Below are positions 9,967 to 19,015 of a stretch of 64,000 nt of DNA, in pieces. The number at the start of each line of letters is the position of its first letter. Positions within the stretch are counted from its first letter, which is position 1. Origin of the DNA: Candidatus Peregrinibacteria bacterium (GTDB taxonomy: Bacteria > Patescibacteriota > Gracilibacteria > UBA1369); assembly GCA_003153355.1 (NCBI GenBank), contig PLYH01000001.1, forward strand, positions 38,565-102,564, written 5' to 3'. Both the position numbers and the translations under genes were made by a program. A model generated the notes under the pieces. It saw nothing but the letters and a program-made list of their open reading frames with translations. It did no database searches and had not been told where the DNA came from.

Positions 9967-11046
9967 ATGAAAGCTGTCATCATGGCCGGCGGAACCGGGA
10001 CAAGACTCTGGCCGCTCAGCCGCATCAATAAACCAAAACAGTTCCAAAAACTGGTCAGTGACCAGACCATGCTTCAGGACACGCTGGCGCGTCTGGATTT
10101 TTTGAAACCGCAGGACATTTACGTTTCTACCAATGCGGAATATGAAAACATCGTCCGCGAACAGACGAAAGGTAAAATCCCGCACACCAACATTATTCTT
10201 GAACCGGCACTACGCGACACAGCTCCATCCATCGGACTTGCTGCGACCTATCTCGCCAAAAAATATCCAAAGGAGGTTATGGCTATAATTTACGCAGACC
10301 ATCTTATCCAAAAAAAAGATGAGTTCATCAAAAAACTTAAAGTCGCTGAAAAACTGGCTAAAGACGAAAACACGCTCAACATCATCGAAGTGAAAGCAAA
10401 ATTCCCAAACGTGAATCTGGGCTACGTCAAAATCGGCAAAATGCTCAAAGAGATGAACGGCGTTGAAGTCTTTTCTTTTGAGAAATTTACAGAAAAACCT
10501 GATCTTAAAACCGCCATCGCTTTTCTGAACTCCTATAAATATCTCTGGAACACCGGCCTTTACGTCTGGCGCGTGGAAACCATTTTAAATAAATTCAAAA
10601 AGCACCTGCCAAAGACCTATGCCAATCTCCAAAAAATCCAAAAAAGCATCGGCACGAAAAATGAAAAAACGGTTATTCAGAAACTCTATCCGCTCTGCGA
10701 TAAGATCTCCATCGACTACGGCGTGATGGAAAAAATTGATCCCAAAGAGGTACGGATCATACCAGCTGAATTGGGCTGGAGCGATGTGGGTACTTGGGAC
10801 TCGATTTTCAGCGAACTTGTTCATAGAAACGACGACAATCTCATTAAAGCGAAACACGTGGGAATTGACACCCGGGGATCGCTTATCTATGGTACCAAAG
10901 ACAAGTTGATAGCGACCATCGGGGTGAAAGATCTCGTCATCGTGGAAACCGCAGATGCCGTGCTCATCTGCGACAAACGCCGCAGCCACGACGTAAAAAA
11001 ACTTGTGGAGAAACTGCAGAAATCACGGAACAAAAAACTGTTATAA
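9967..11046 (+). CDS. manC: Mannose-1-phosphate guanylyltransferase
   Basis: MKAVIMAGGTGTRLWPLSR, SIDYGVMEK, LGWSDVGTWDS. Confidence 0.92.
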   Translation: MKAVIMAGGTGTRLWPLSRINKPKQFQKLVSDQTMLQDTLARLDFLKPQDIYVSTNAEYENIVREQTKGKIPHTNIILEPALRDTAPSIGLAATYLAKKYPKEVMAIIYADHLIQKKDEFIKKLKVAEKLAKDENTLNIIEVKAKFPNVNLGYVKIGKMLKEMNGVEVFSFEKFTEKPDLKTAIAFLNSYKYLWNTGLYVWRVETILNKFKKHLPKTYANLQKIQKSIGTKNEKTVIQKLYPLCDKISIDYGVMEKIDPKEVRIIPAELGWSDVGTWDSIFSELVHRNDDNLIKAKHVGIDTRGSLIYGTKDKLIATIGVKDLVIVETADAVLICDKRRSHDVKKLVEKLQKSRNKKLL

Positions 11047-11051
11047 AGATT

Positions 11052-11465
11052 ATGTCACAACAAATTCCCATCCAAATCAAAGAAAAACCATGGGGCCGCG
11101 AAATCTGGTTTGCTCACACCGGCAAGTACGCCGGGAAAATTTTAGAAGTGAAGAAAGGAGCCCGTCTTTCGCTGCAGTATCACGAAAAAAAGACCGAGAC
11201 CCAATACGTATACGAAGGAAAGGTTAAATTAACCTACGGAGAAGATGAAAAAAACCTCAAAGAGATGATTTTAAGTCCTGGTGACAAGTATGACATTTAT
11301 CCATATACTGTCCATCGCATTGAAGGACTTGAAGATTCAAAAATCTTCGAAGTATCTTCACCTGAGCTTGATGACGTGGTAAAACTTGCAGACGATTACG
11401 GACGCATGGGAAAAGGCAACAATGATGAACTCGACCGCAAGCTCGCACAACAACACCAATCATAA
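11052..11465 (+). CDS. Cupin / mannose-6-phosphate isomerase-like (type II PMI C-domain)
   Basis: KPWGREIWFAHTGKYAGKILEVKKGARLSLQYHEKKTET cupin fold, next to manC. Confidence 0.85.
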   Translation: MSQQIPIQIKEKPWGREIWFAHTGKYAGKILEVKKGARLSLQYHEKKTETQYVYEGKVKLTYGEDEKNLKEMILSPGDKYDIYPYTVHRIEGLEDSKIFEVSSPELDDVVKLADDYGRMGKGNNDELDRKLAQQHQS

Positions 11466-11493
11466 TTTTTAAAAACCTTATCCTATAACTTCT

Positions 11494-14400
11494 ATGAAGA
11501 ACCGTCACTTTCTCAAGGTGGGAGCAATCGTCCTCACCGCTTTAATACTGGGATTTATTAACCTCCCTGCCGAACAGGAAAAAACTTTAATTCCAGCCAC
11601 TCCTCAGGCGCTTTTGGACAGCAAATACCATCTGGGCCTCGACCTTCAGGGAGGATCACAGCTGGATTATAAAATCGACCTCCAGAAAGTTCCGGCTGCG
11701 GACCAAAAAAACATCGTTGACGGTGTAATGAACGTCATCAACAACCGCGTGAACGGACTCGGTGTTTCCGAACCGAACATCTATCTTTCAACCGTAGGCG
11801 ACGAACAGCATTTAATTGTTGAACTTGCCGGCGTTAAGGACCTTGAACAAGCAAAATCTGTTGTAGGAAAAACGATTCAGCTTGAATTCAAAGAACAAAG
11901 AACCACTCAGGATCCAAATGCTGATGCCACTGTAAAAACCCAGGGGCAGGATTTCATTAGCCGAGTCCAAAAGGGCGAAGGTTTTGACGTAGCCGGCAAA
12001 GAAGAGCAACTCGCGAATCCGGGAAAAGTAACCTATACAGACGTAGACTATCAGTTTAAATCAGATGTATCCTCAAGTTTGACGGATCTTTTGTTCAATA
12101 AAATGAAACCGGGAGACGTCTCTACAAGTCTTATTCCGGCTCAAGGAGAATATACTGTAGATGCGAGCGGAAGTTTGACCCAGGCCAACGGCTACTATGC
12201 GGTAAAACTTATTGACAAGCGTGATCAGCAAAAAACTGACACAACCCCAAAAACCGTTAAAGTCAGTCATATTTTAATCGCATATCAGGGAGCGACCCGC
12301 GCGGATGCAACAGTCACCCGCACGAAAGACCAGGCCAAAGCTCTTGCCGACCAGGTTTTGCAGAAACTCCAGGGAGGTGCTACTTTCGCCGATTTGGCAA
12401 AACAATATTCCGATGACTCTTCAAATAAAAACAGCGGCGGCGCTCTTGACCAGGCCGTCACCGGCAGCGGCGTCTATGCCAAAGAGTTTGAAACAGCTTC
12501 GCTCGCCCTGAATAAAACCGGCGATCTTTCTCCGGTGACTGAAACCGAATTCGGTTTCCATATTATTATGGCCGACAGCGTCACCGCGGCAACGACCTCA
12601 ACAACGACCCAGCCACAGATAAAATACCAGAAAGTATTCTTCAACACTGCACCGGACCCATGGCAGGAAACCGGCTTAACCGGTGAACAGTTTGTCCATG
12701 CCGATGTTGAATTCGACCAGCTCTATCAGCCATATGTTTCGATTCAATTCAATGATGCGGGTGCCAAACTTTTTGAAGACATCACTGCAAGAAATGTCGG
12801 AAAACAGGTTGCCATCTTTGTAGGAGGACAGCTGATTTCCGCTCCGGTAGTAAACGAAAAAATCAGCGGAGGCAAAGCTCAAATCACCGGTCATTATACC
12901 GTTGATGACGCCAGCACTCTGGCGCAGGGATTGAACACCGGCGCCATTCCGGCTCCGATCGTTCTTGCCGGACAATATACTATCGGCGCGACGCTTGGTC
13001 AGGATGCGCTCACGAAAAGTTTGTGGGCGGGTCTCATCGGCTTCATCCTTGTGGCATTATTCATGATCTGTTTTTACCGTCTGCCGGGCGTACTCGCTAC
13101 GTTCGCGCTCATCGTGTACTCGATGATCATGTTCTTCTTAATTAAAATCGCCCTGCCGCTCTGGATTTCCATAGCAGTAGCGTTGGCAATATTTACCGTG
13201 ATAGTGCTGAAAATCATGAATTCAAAAGATTCTGGACCAGAAAAAGCAATCGGTATGATTCTTTCATGTTTCATTCTCTTCTTTATCACCTTCCTTCTTT
13301 CCACGCCTATCGTTATGACTCTAGCGGGTATCGCCGGCGTGATTCTTTCCATTGGTATGGCCGTTGATGCCAACATCCTTATCTTTGAAAGAATTAAGGA
13401 AGAGCTGCGCGATGGACGAACGTTAAGTTCAGCAATTGAAATCGGTTTTGACCGCGCGTGGAACAGTATCCGTGACTCAAACTTCTCTTCTCTTATTACT
13501 TGCGGAATCCTCTTCTATTTTGGAAGCTCAATCATCCAGGGTTTTGCCTTCAACCTTGCAGCAGGTATTCTCGTATCCATGTTTACGGCCATCAACGTCA
13601 CCAAAACATTGCTCATGGCTATGGTAAACACGAAATTCGCAAATAATCTGGCGCTGTTCGGTGCTCCGAAGCAAAAAGAAAAGAAACTTGTTCCAATCAT
13701 CCAGAACCGAAAACTCACATACTATATTTCAGGAACACTGCTCGTACTTGCAGTCATCGGCATTCCGATCTTCGGGCTGAAACTGGGTTTGGATTTTACC
13801 GGAGGAACGCAAATGGAGTTCGATAACTTCACGAAATCGGTAACGGCTCAACAAATCATACAGGCATTTGAACAAACCGCCGACAAACTGAACAAGAGCG
13901 GAGCAGTGGCAGCCGCGACATCGGCTGCAGCAACTCAAGCTGCTCAACCTGTGGCTGTAACTCAACAATTCGGCGGCATTAAAGTCACTTCTACCACGCC
14001 GGCTGATCAAACCCAGCAGTCATTGAGTACATTAGCCAACAATGCAGCGAACGCCCAAATCTCAAACACTGCAGATAATACGATCGATCTTGGAACTCCG
14101 GAAGTTGTTCCAACCGCGAACGGTTATCTTATTAAGACCCGCCACATCAGCACCACCGCTCACGATCTCATGATTCCGGAACTCAAGAATGTTTTAGGCA
14201 GCTTTGATGAAACACGCTTTAATACCGTTGGTCCGACCGTTGGTGAAAGCCAGGGCTATCGTGCATTGTTCGCACTGGCCATAGCCAGCTTGATGATCAT
14301 TCTCTATATAGCATTTGCGTTCCGCAAAGTTCCACGCCATGTCGGCCAGTGGAGATTCGGAGTTTCGGCTATCGTCGCGCTGCTCCATGATCTCGGCATC

Positions 14401-14799
14401 ATGCTTGGAATCTATGTGTACTTCGGCGTATTCTTCGGCGTTCAAATCGATACGCTCTTTATTACTGCCATGTTGACCGTCATGGGCTTCTCGGTTCATG
14501 ACACGATCGTAGTGTTCGATCGTATCCGTGAAAAACTCAAATATCAGAAACGCGATGAAACTTTTGCAGAGGTGGCTAACCAGGCCGTGAACGAAACCAT
14601 CGCGCGTTCGATCAACACTTCATTCTCGGTATTCCTTACATTGCTGGCCCTGGTGATCTTTGGAGCAGACAGCATCCGCTTCTTTGCCCTGGCTCTGATG
14701 GTTGGTATCGTTGCAGGTACATACTCTTCCATCTTCGTCGCATCACCGATCCTCGTGGACTGGCAAGAATATGCACAAAAACAGAAGACCAAATCATAA
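11494..14799 (+). CDS. secDF: SecD-SecF fusion protein with parvulin-type PPIase insertion in the SecD extracytoplasmic region
   Basis: SecD: LGLDLQGGSQLDYKID, GMAVDANILIFERIKEELRDG. SecF: LGLDFTGGTQMEF, VMGFSVHDTIVVFDRIREKL. Internal parvulin: VKVSHILIAYQG...GATFADLAKQYSDDSSNKNSGGAL...FGFHIIMADSV. Confidence 0.95.
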   Translation: MKNRHFLKVGAIVLTALILGFINLPAEQEKTLIPATPQALLDSKYHLGLDLQGGSQLDYKIDLQKVPAADQKNIVDGVMNVINNRVNGLGVSEPNIYLSTVGDEQHLIVELAGVKDLEQAKSVVGKTIQLEFKEQRTTQDPNADATVKTQGQDFISRVQKGEGFDVAGKEEQLANPGKVTYTDVDYQFKSDVSSSLTDLLFNKMKPGDVSTSLIPAQGEYTVDASGSLTQANGYYAVKLIDKRDQQKTDTTPKTVKVSHILIAYQGATRADATVTRTKDQAKALADQVLQKLQGGATFADLAKQYSDDSSNKNSGGALDQAVTGSGVYAKEFETASLALNKTGDLSPVTETEFGFHIIMADSVTAATTSTTTQPQIKYQKVFFNTAPDPWQETGLTGEQFVHADVEFDQLYQPYVSIQFNDAGAKLFEDITARNVGKQVAIFVGGQLISAPVVNEKISGGKAQITGHYTVDDASTLAQGLNTGAIPAPIVLAGQYTIGATLGQDALTKSLWAGLIGFILVALFMICFYRLPGVLATFALIVYSMIMFFLIKIALPLWISIAVALAIFTVIVLKIMNSKDSGPEKAIGMILSCFILFFITFLLSTPIVMTLAGIAGVILSIGMAVDANILIFERIKEELRDGRTLSSAIEIGFDRAWNSIRDSNFSSLITCGILFYFGSSIIQGFAFNLAAGILVSMFTAINVTKTLLMAMVNTKFANNLALFGAPKQKEKKLVPIIQNRKLTYYISGTLLVLAVIGIPIFGLKLGLDFTGGTQMEFDNFTKSVTAQQIIQAFEQTADKLNKSGAVAAATSAAATQAAQPVAVTQQFGGIKVTSTTPADQTQQSLSTLANNAANAQISNTADNTIDLGTPEVVPTANGYLIKTRHISTTAHDLMIPELKNVLGSFDETRFNTVGPTVGESQGYRALFALAIASLMIILYIAFAFRKVPRHVGQWRFGVSAIVALLHDLGIMLGIYVYFGVFFGVQIDTLFITAMLTVMGFSVHDTIVVFDRIREKLKYQKRDETFAEVANQAVNETIARSINTSFSVFLTLLALVIFGADSIRFFALALMVGIVAGTYSSIFVASPILVDWQEYAQKQKTKS

Positions 14800-14824
14800 A
14801 CGTCTTCCAAACCGGAAACCTCAC

Positions 14825-14863
14825 AATCCCGCCTCAAGCTCATATGCCCGGCGGGATTTTTTG
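14825..14863 (+). terminator. Rho-independent terminator after secDF
   Basis: AATCCCGCC / GGCGGGATT stem followed by T-rich tract. Confidence 0.8.
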
Positions 14864-14913
14864 TTTGAGATGAGCTATAATTAAAATAATGTGAACTTCG
14901 TAATCTGCAACTG

Positions 14914-15156
14914 ATGTCCAAAATCAAACCGGGGATTTATGAACACTACAAAGGGAACCATTATGAAGTTATCGGAACCGGACACCACAGCGAAACCCTG
15001 GAAGAAGTTGTGATTTACCGCGCCCTTTACAACAGTCCGAATTTTGGGAAGAATGCGTTGTGGGTTCGCCCCGCCGCAATGTTCGCGGAAAATATTGAAA
15101 TCAACGGCAAAACAATACCGAGGTTTAAATATATCAAACCCGCCCCTGTAGCTTAA
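14914..15156 (+). CDS. DUF1653-family small protein
   Basis: KPGIYEHYKGNHYEVIGTGHHSETLEEVVIYRALYNSP...LWVRPAAMF is the DUF1653 pattern. Confidence 0.8.
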   Translation: MSKIKPGIYEHYKGNHYEVIGTGHHSETLEEVVIYRALYNSPNFGKNALWVRPAAMFAENIEINGKTIPRFKYIKPAPVA

Positions 15157-15216
15157 TGGATCAAGTACTGGTCTTCGGAACCAGTGATGAAGGTTCGATT
15201 CCTTCCGGGGGCACCA
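15142..15216 (+). tRNA. tRNA-Arg (anticodon TCG), CCA encoded
   Basis: GCCCCTG/CGGGGGC acceptor, CTGGT-CTTCGGA-ACCAG anticodon arm, GGTTCGATTCC T-arm, discriminator A then CCA. Confidence 0.95.
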
Positions 15217-15250
15217 ATGTGCTAAAATATAAGAAACTTTATAAAAAACT

Positions 15251-15571
15251 ATGGCAGGAGAATACATACAATCCGACTCAATTGGAGACTACTGGAAACA
15301 GCTGAAAGCGATCTACGTGTCCCGCGCTTCCGACTGGAAAGATCTTTCAGCCGAAGATTACCTCGGAATCGAACGCAGCGAACGCGAAGACAGCGACAAC
15401 CATTTAAACGAAGAACGCCTCGGCAAAGACACCCAGGTGATCGATATCTGCAAATACAAATTCATGCCGGACCGAAAAATCGCCTACAGCATCCACATGA
15501 TTCACAAAGACGGAACCTCCAAAGATATTTATTTTCAGATTACCCTGAAAGAAGGTGTTGCAGTAAATTGA
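15251..15571 (+). CDS. Hypothetical protein
   Basis: 106-aa ORF with an extended -10 (TGcTAAAAT) upstream at 15220-15228. Confidence 0.7.
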   Translation: MAGEYIQSDSIGDYWKQLKAIYVSRASDWKDLSAEDYLGIERSEREDSDNHLNEERLGKDTQVIDICKYKFMPDRKIAYSIHMIHKDGTSKDIYFQITLKEGVAVN

Positions 15572-16124
15572 GGAAAGATTTGGTCTGTTCCTTCTGTTTG
15601 GATTTCAGCTTTTCACGAGTAAAAGCATCAAGGAAAAAATCCAGGGTTTCTTTCCAGAGAGGATCATATTTTGAAGATTCCAAACCAAGTTGAGCACGGA
15701 TATCGCCCCCCCTGCCTTGGGTCAAAGCTTCCAGATACTCTTTTGTATGCGCGTAGACATGCTCGAACAGCAAACCGCGGGCTATGACCATATCGTCCAA
15801 AAGTTTCTCAAAAACCTGGTCGTAGCGAACATCCTGAATACCGAACACATCGCGCAAAGCCAAAGGTCCTTTCTTCAAAACATAATCCTTGAAAAATGGA
15901 AAAAACAGATCAACGCAGCGTTTTAAAACATCAAGATTAAAAACCAGATGATCAAAAACCACAGTCCAGACAAAATCACTTGGAACCTTAAGAAACTGAC
16001 GTAAAGCTTCCGGTCCCTGCTGGATAAAAAGCGTCATCAAACGTTCCTCATGCCCGTTGAGCTCCTGTGCGACCAGTGCCTTTACTGCTTCCTCTTCAGA
16101 TGGAAATTGATCAAACCTCATCAT
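15540..16124 (-). CDS. Hypothetical helical protein
   Basis: 194-aa ORF with a perfect consensus promoter upstream; convergent overlap with 15251..15571. Confidence 0.75.
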   Translation of the reverse strand: MMRFDQFPSEEEAVKALVAQELNGHEERLMTLFIQQGPEALRQFLKVPSDFVWTVVFDHLVFNLDVLKRCVDLFFPFFKDYVLKKGPLALRDVFGIQDVRYDQVFEKLLDDMVIARGLLFEHVYAHTKEYLEALTQGRGGDIRAQLGLESSKYDPLWKETLDFFLDAFTREKLKSKQKEQTKSFLNLLQHLLSG

Positions 16125-16147
16125 ATTTTTATTAAGAAAGGATATTG

Positions 16148-16175
16148 ATTATACGTATTTTATAGAATTTGTCAA
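16148..16175 (-). promoter_or_regulatory. Sigma70-type promoter, TTGACA-N16-TATAAT
   Basis: Reverse complement reads TTGACAAATTCTATAAAATACGTATAAT: both hexamers are exact consensus. Confidence 0.8.
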
Positions 16176-16211
16176 TATACAGCCTTGACCTTAAATATTT
16201 GCCTTCCTTCA

Positions 16212-16239
16212 TTGACTTTTCAAACCTTAAACCTATAGT
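16212..16239 (+). promoter_or_regulatory. Promoter TTGACT-N16-TATAGT upstream of priA
   Basis: Near-consensus hexamers just upstream of the CDS at 16249. Confidence 0.5.
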
Positions 16240-16248
16240 GGAATCACT

Positions 16249-18273
16249 ATGTTCGCAGAAATTCTTCTTGATCAGAAAGTCGGCAAAGATAAAGATACTT
16301 TGACCTACAAAATCCCTGAAACGCTCATCAAAAGTGTTGAACTTGGCAATATCGTTGAAATTACACTCCGGAACCGAAAAACCAGAGGGGTTATAGCCAA
16401 ATTCCACGACCATGAACCGACCTACAAAACGAAGGAAATACTCGAAGTCGCGGCAAAAGCTCCACATTTAAGACCCTGGCAGATCGAACTCCTTTTTTGG
16501 ATGTCCGATTACTATTTTTGCCCGGCTTATAAGATTCTCAAACTTTTTTTCCCAGCGAGCATCACCAAAAAGAAAAAACTTGCTGAGTGGATCCCTCATG
16601 ATGAAATTCTTCAGAGCAATAAAAACCTTACGCTGACCCCGGACCAGGAAAAGGCTGTAAACACGATCTTCACGACTTCAAAACAAACGGTCCTTCTTCA
16701 TGGCATTACTGGTTCGGGCAAAACCGAAATCTATCGCCGCATCGCCGAAAATACACTCAACAAAGGGCAACAAATCCTCATGCTTGTTCCCGAGATTACG
16801 CTTACTCCCCAGACGTTCCAGAATTTCCAGCAGGAGTTCGGCGATAATATCGCGATCCTCCATAGCCAGCTGACCGCAAAACAGAAAGAAAACTACTGGT
16901 ACCGCATTTTCCACGGAGAGACCAATATTATTATCGGATCGCGTTCCGCGCTGTTCGCACCGTTCAAAAATCTTGGTGCGATCATTATGGATGAAGAACA
17001 CGAACCGTCGTACAAACAAGACCAGGCTCCCCGCTACCATTCTAAAGACGTAGCGTTCAAAATCTCCAAACTTCTCAACATTAAAGTGATCCTTGGAAGC
17101 GCGACGCCTTCAATTGAAACCTATTATGAAGCGTACAAAGGGAACTACGAACTGATTGAACTCAAAAACCGTATCCAGGTGAACGAACCGACTTCACTTC
17201 CGCAAGTCACCATCGTGGACTTGAGAGATGAAATCAAAAAAAAGAATTATTCAATTTTCAGCGAACTGCTGAGTGAAAAATTGAATAAAAAAATTGAACA
17301 ACATGAACAGGCCATATTATTTCTGAATAGACGCGGATCAGCTTCGGCCGTCCTGTGCCGGGAGTGCGGACATATTGAAAAATGCGAACAATGCGATGTC
17401 GCTCTCACCTACCACAAACGGCTTTCTATTGAGGAACTAAACCTCCCCGCCGAACGTTTAATTTGCCATCATTGCGGAATCATCAAAAAAGTCCCGACGC
17501 TCTGTCCGAACTGCCAGAGCGCATTCATCAGATACATCGGCTTGGGGACGCAAAAAATTGAAGAAACAGTTTTAAGGGACTATCCAAAAGCCCGCACCAT
17601 CAGAGCCGACCGGGACACGGTCCAGCACCGCGACAGTTTTGAAAAAATCTATAACGCTTTTAAAAATCACGAAGCCGATATCCTCATCGGCACTCAGATG
17701 ATCGGCAAAGGACTGCATCTTCCCCAGGTAAATCTGGTGGGCGTTGTATTGGCCGATTTGAGCTTAACGATTCCGGATTTCAGGAGCGCGGAAAGAACGT
17801 TCCAGATTCTCACTCAGGTTGCGGGAAGAGCCGGCCGGCAGGGTTCAAAAGGCGAAGTGGTTATTCAGACCTACCTTCCGGACAACTATGCGATCCGAGC
17901 AGCCGCTGCACACAATTACGCAGGATTTTTTGAAGAAGAAATGAAGATCCGCAAAGCCTTCAATTATCCTCCCTTTAGCAAAATCGTTAAAATTACGCTC
18001 GTGGACGCAAAAGCTGAAAAGGCTCATCAAAAAGCAAAGCGGCTGTTTGAAATTCTCAATGAGGAAAACCAGACACCTGAACTTCAAAATCTTCCGACTG
18101 TTATTGCCTTGTACCCGGCCTTCATCCACAAACTCCAAAATAAATACCGCTGGAACATTTTACTGACCGGACAAAATCCTTCACTGCTCCTGAAAAGATC
18201 GCACGAAAAAAATCCGGACGATTGGGAAGATGCCGGAATTCGTATTGACGTTGATCCCCTGTCTTCAAGTTAA
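16249..18273 (+). CDS. priA: Primosomal protein N' (replication restart helicase PriA)
   Basis: LLHGITGSGKTEIYRRIAE, DEEHEPSYKQDQAPRYHSKDVA, zinc-binding CRECGHIEKCEQCDVALTYH...CHHCG...CPNC. Confidence 0.96.
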   Translation: MFAEILLDQKVGKDKDTLTYKIPETLIKSVELGNIVEITLRNRKTRGVIAKFHDHEPTYKTKEILEVAAKAPHLRPWQIELLFWMSDYYFCPAYKILKLFFPASITKKKKLAEWIPHDEILQSNKNLTLTPDQEKAVNTIFTTSKQTVLLHGITGSGKTEIYRRIAENTLNKGQQILMLVPEITLTPQTFQNFQQEFGDNIAILHSQLTAKQKENYWYRIFHGETNIIIGSRSALFAPFKNLGAIIMDEEHEPSYKQDQAPRYHSKDVAFKISKLLNIKVILGSATPSIETYYEAYKGNYELIELKNRIQVNEPTSLPQVTIVDLRDEIKKKNYSIFSELLSEKLNKKIEQHEQAILFLNRRGSASAVLCRECGHIEKCEQCDVALTYHKRLSIEELNLPAERLICHHCGIIKKVPTLCPNCQSAFIRYIGLGTQKIEETVLRDYPKARTIRADRDTVQHRDSFEKIYNAFKNHEADILIGTQMIGKGLHLPQVNLVGVVLADLSLTIPDFRSAERTFQILTQVAGRAGRQGSKGEVVIQTYLPDNYAIRAAAAHNYAGFFEEEMKIRKAFNYPPFSKIVKITLVDAKAEKAHQKAKRLFEILNEENQTPELQNLPTVIALYPAFIHKLQNKYRWNILLTGQNPSLLLKRSHEKNPDDWEDAGIRIDVDPLSSS

Positions 18274-18279
18274 ATCCGC

Positions 18280-18870
18280 CTAAATCTTCGGAGGACGGAC
18301 ACTGTTCCTGGCAACTCTTTCCAAACGTTTTGTTTTGAGCTGCATTGTTAAACGAAGCGCCTCTTTATGCTTTTCACGAAGTCTTTCTCTCCAAATTTTC
18401 GTCATTTCCGGATCTAGAGGACTGTATTCAGACTCACGCATATCTTGTAGAGTCATTCCGGCAGCGAGAGCGTTTGCCTGCAAAACTTCGCGGTTCTCTA
18501 TAATTGTGGCAAAAATTTCAAGATCAAGTTCGGCGCTCGCCAGAAGCGTAACCAAATTCTGTTCATCAAAAGGAATAAATTCAGGAATCTCAAGTTTTGG
18601 AGGAGGCGTACTGATTTTTTCTTTAAGTTTTGTCAAAAGACCGCCGATCCATGATTGAGAAGCCTGGGAAGGCGACGGATTTTGAGGAGCTTCTTCGGCC
18701 AGAGAAAGGGTCTCCAAAGATTCGCTGACAAAAGAAAAGGCAGGAACCTCGTCTTCAAACAGCCGGTCAGCGCGCGCATATTCATGCACGCCCGAAGTTG
18801 GCATGGTTTCATCAATGCTCTGCGGCAAATCATCTCTTTCAATACCTGATTGTGAACCAAACGGCACCAT
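18280..18870 (-). CDS. Hypothetical protein
   Basis: ORF re-started at MVPFGSQSGIERDD; TTGACA-N16-TAGAAT promoter at 18897-18924 lies just upstream. Confidence 0.65.
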   Translation of the reverse strand: MVPFGSQSGIERDDLPQSIDETMPTSGVHEYARADRLFEDEVPAFSFVSESLETLSLAEEAPQNPSPSQASQSWIGGLLTKLKEKISTPPPKLEIPEFIPFDEQNLVTLLASAELDLEIFATIIENREVLQANALAAGMTLQDMRESEYSPLDPEMTKIWRERLREKHKEALRLTMQLKTKRLERVARNSVRPPKI

Positions 18871-18896
18871 AGTTTTCTTAAAACGAATCGACAAAC

Positions 18897-18924
18897 ATTC
18901 TAATATATAAAATAGAATTGTCAA
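18897..18924 (-). promoter_or_regulatory. Promoter TTGACA-N16-TAGAAT
   Basis: Reverse complement TTGACAATTCTATTTTATATATTAGAAT. Confidence 0.65.
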
Positions 18925-19015
18925 TCCTTCTTGAGACACTCCGCTGAACAAAATACCAACGGCGCAAAAACTTTTGCTATACTCTGCTATAATAAGCAAC
19001 GTCATATTTTCTTCC

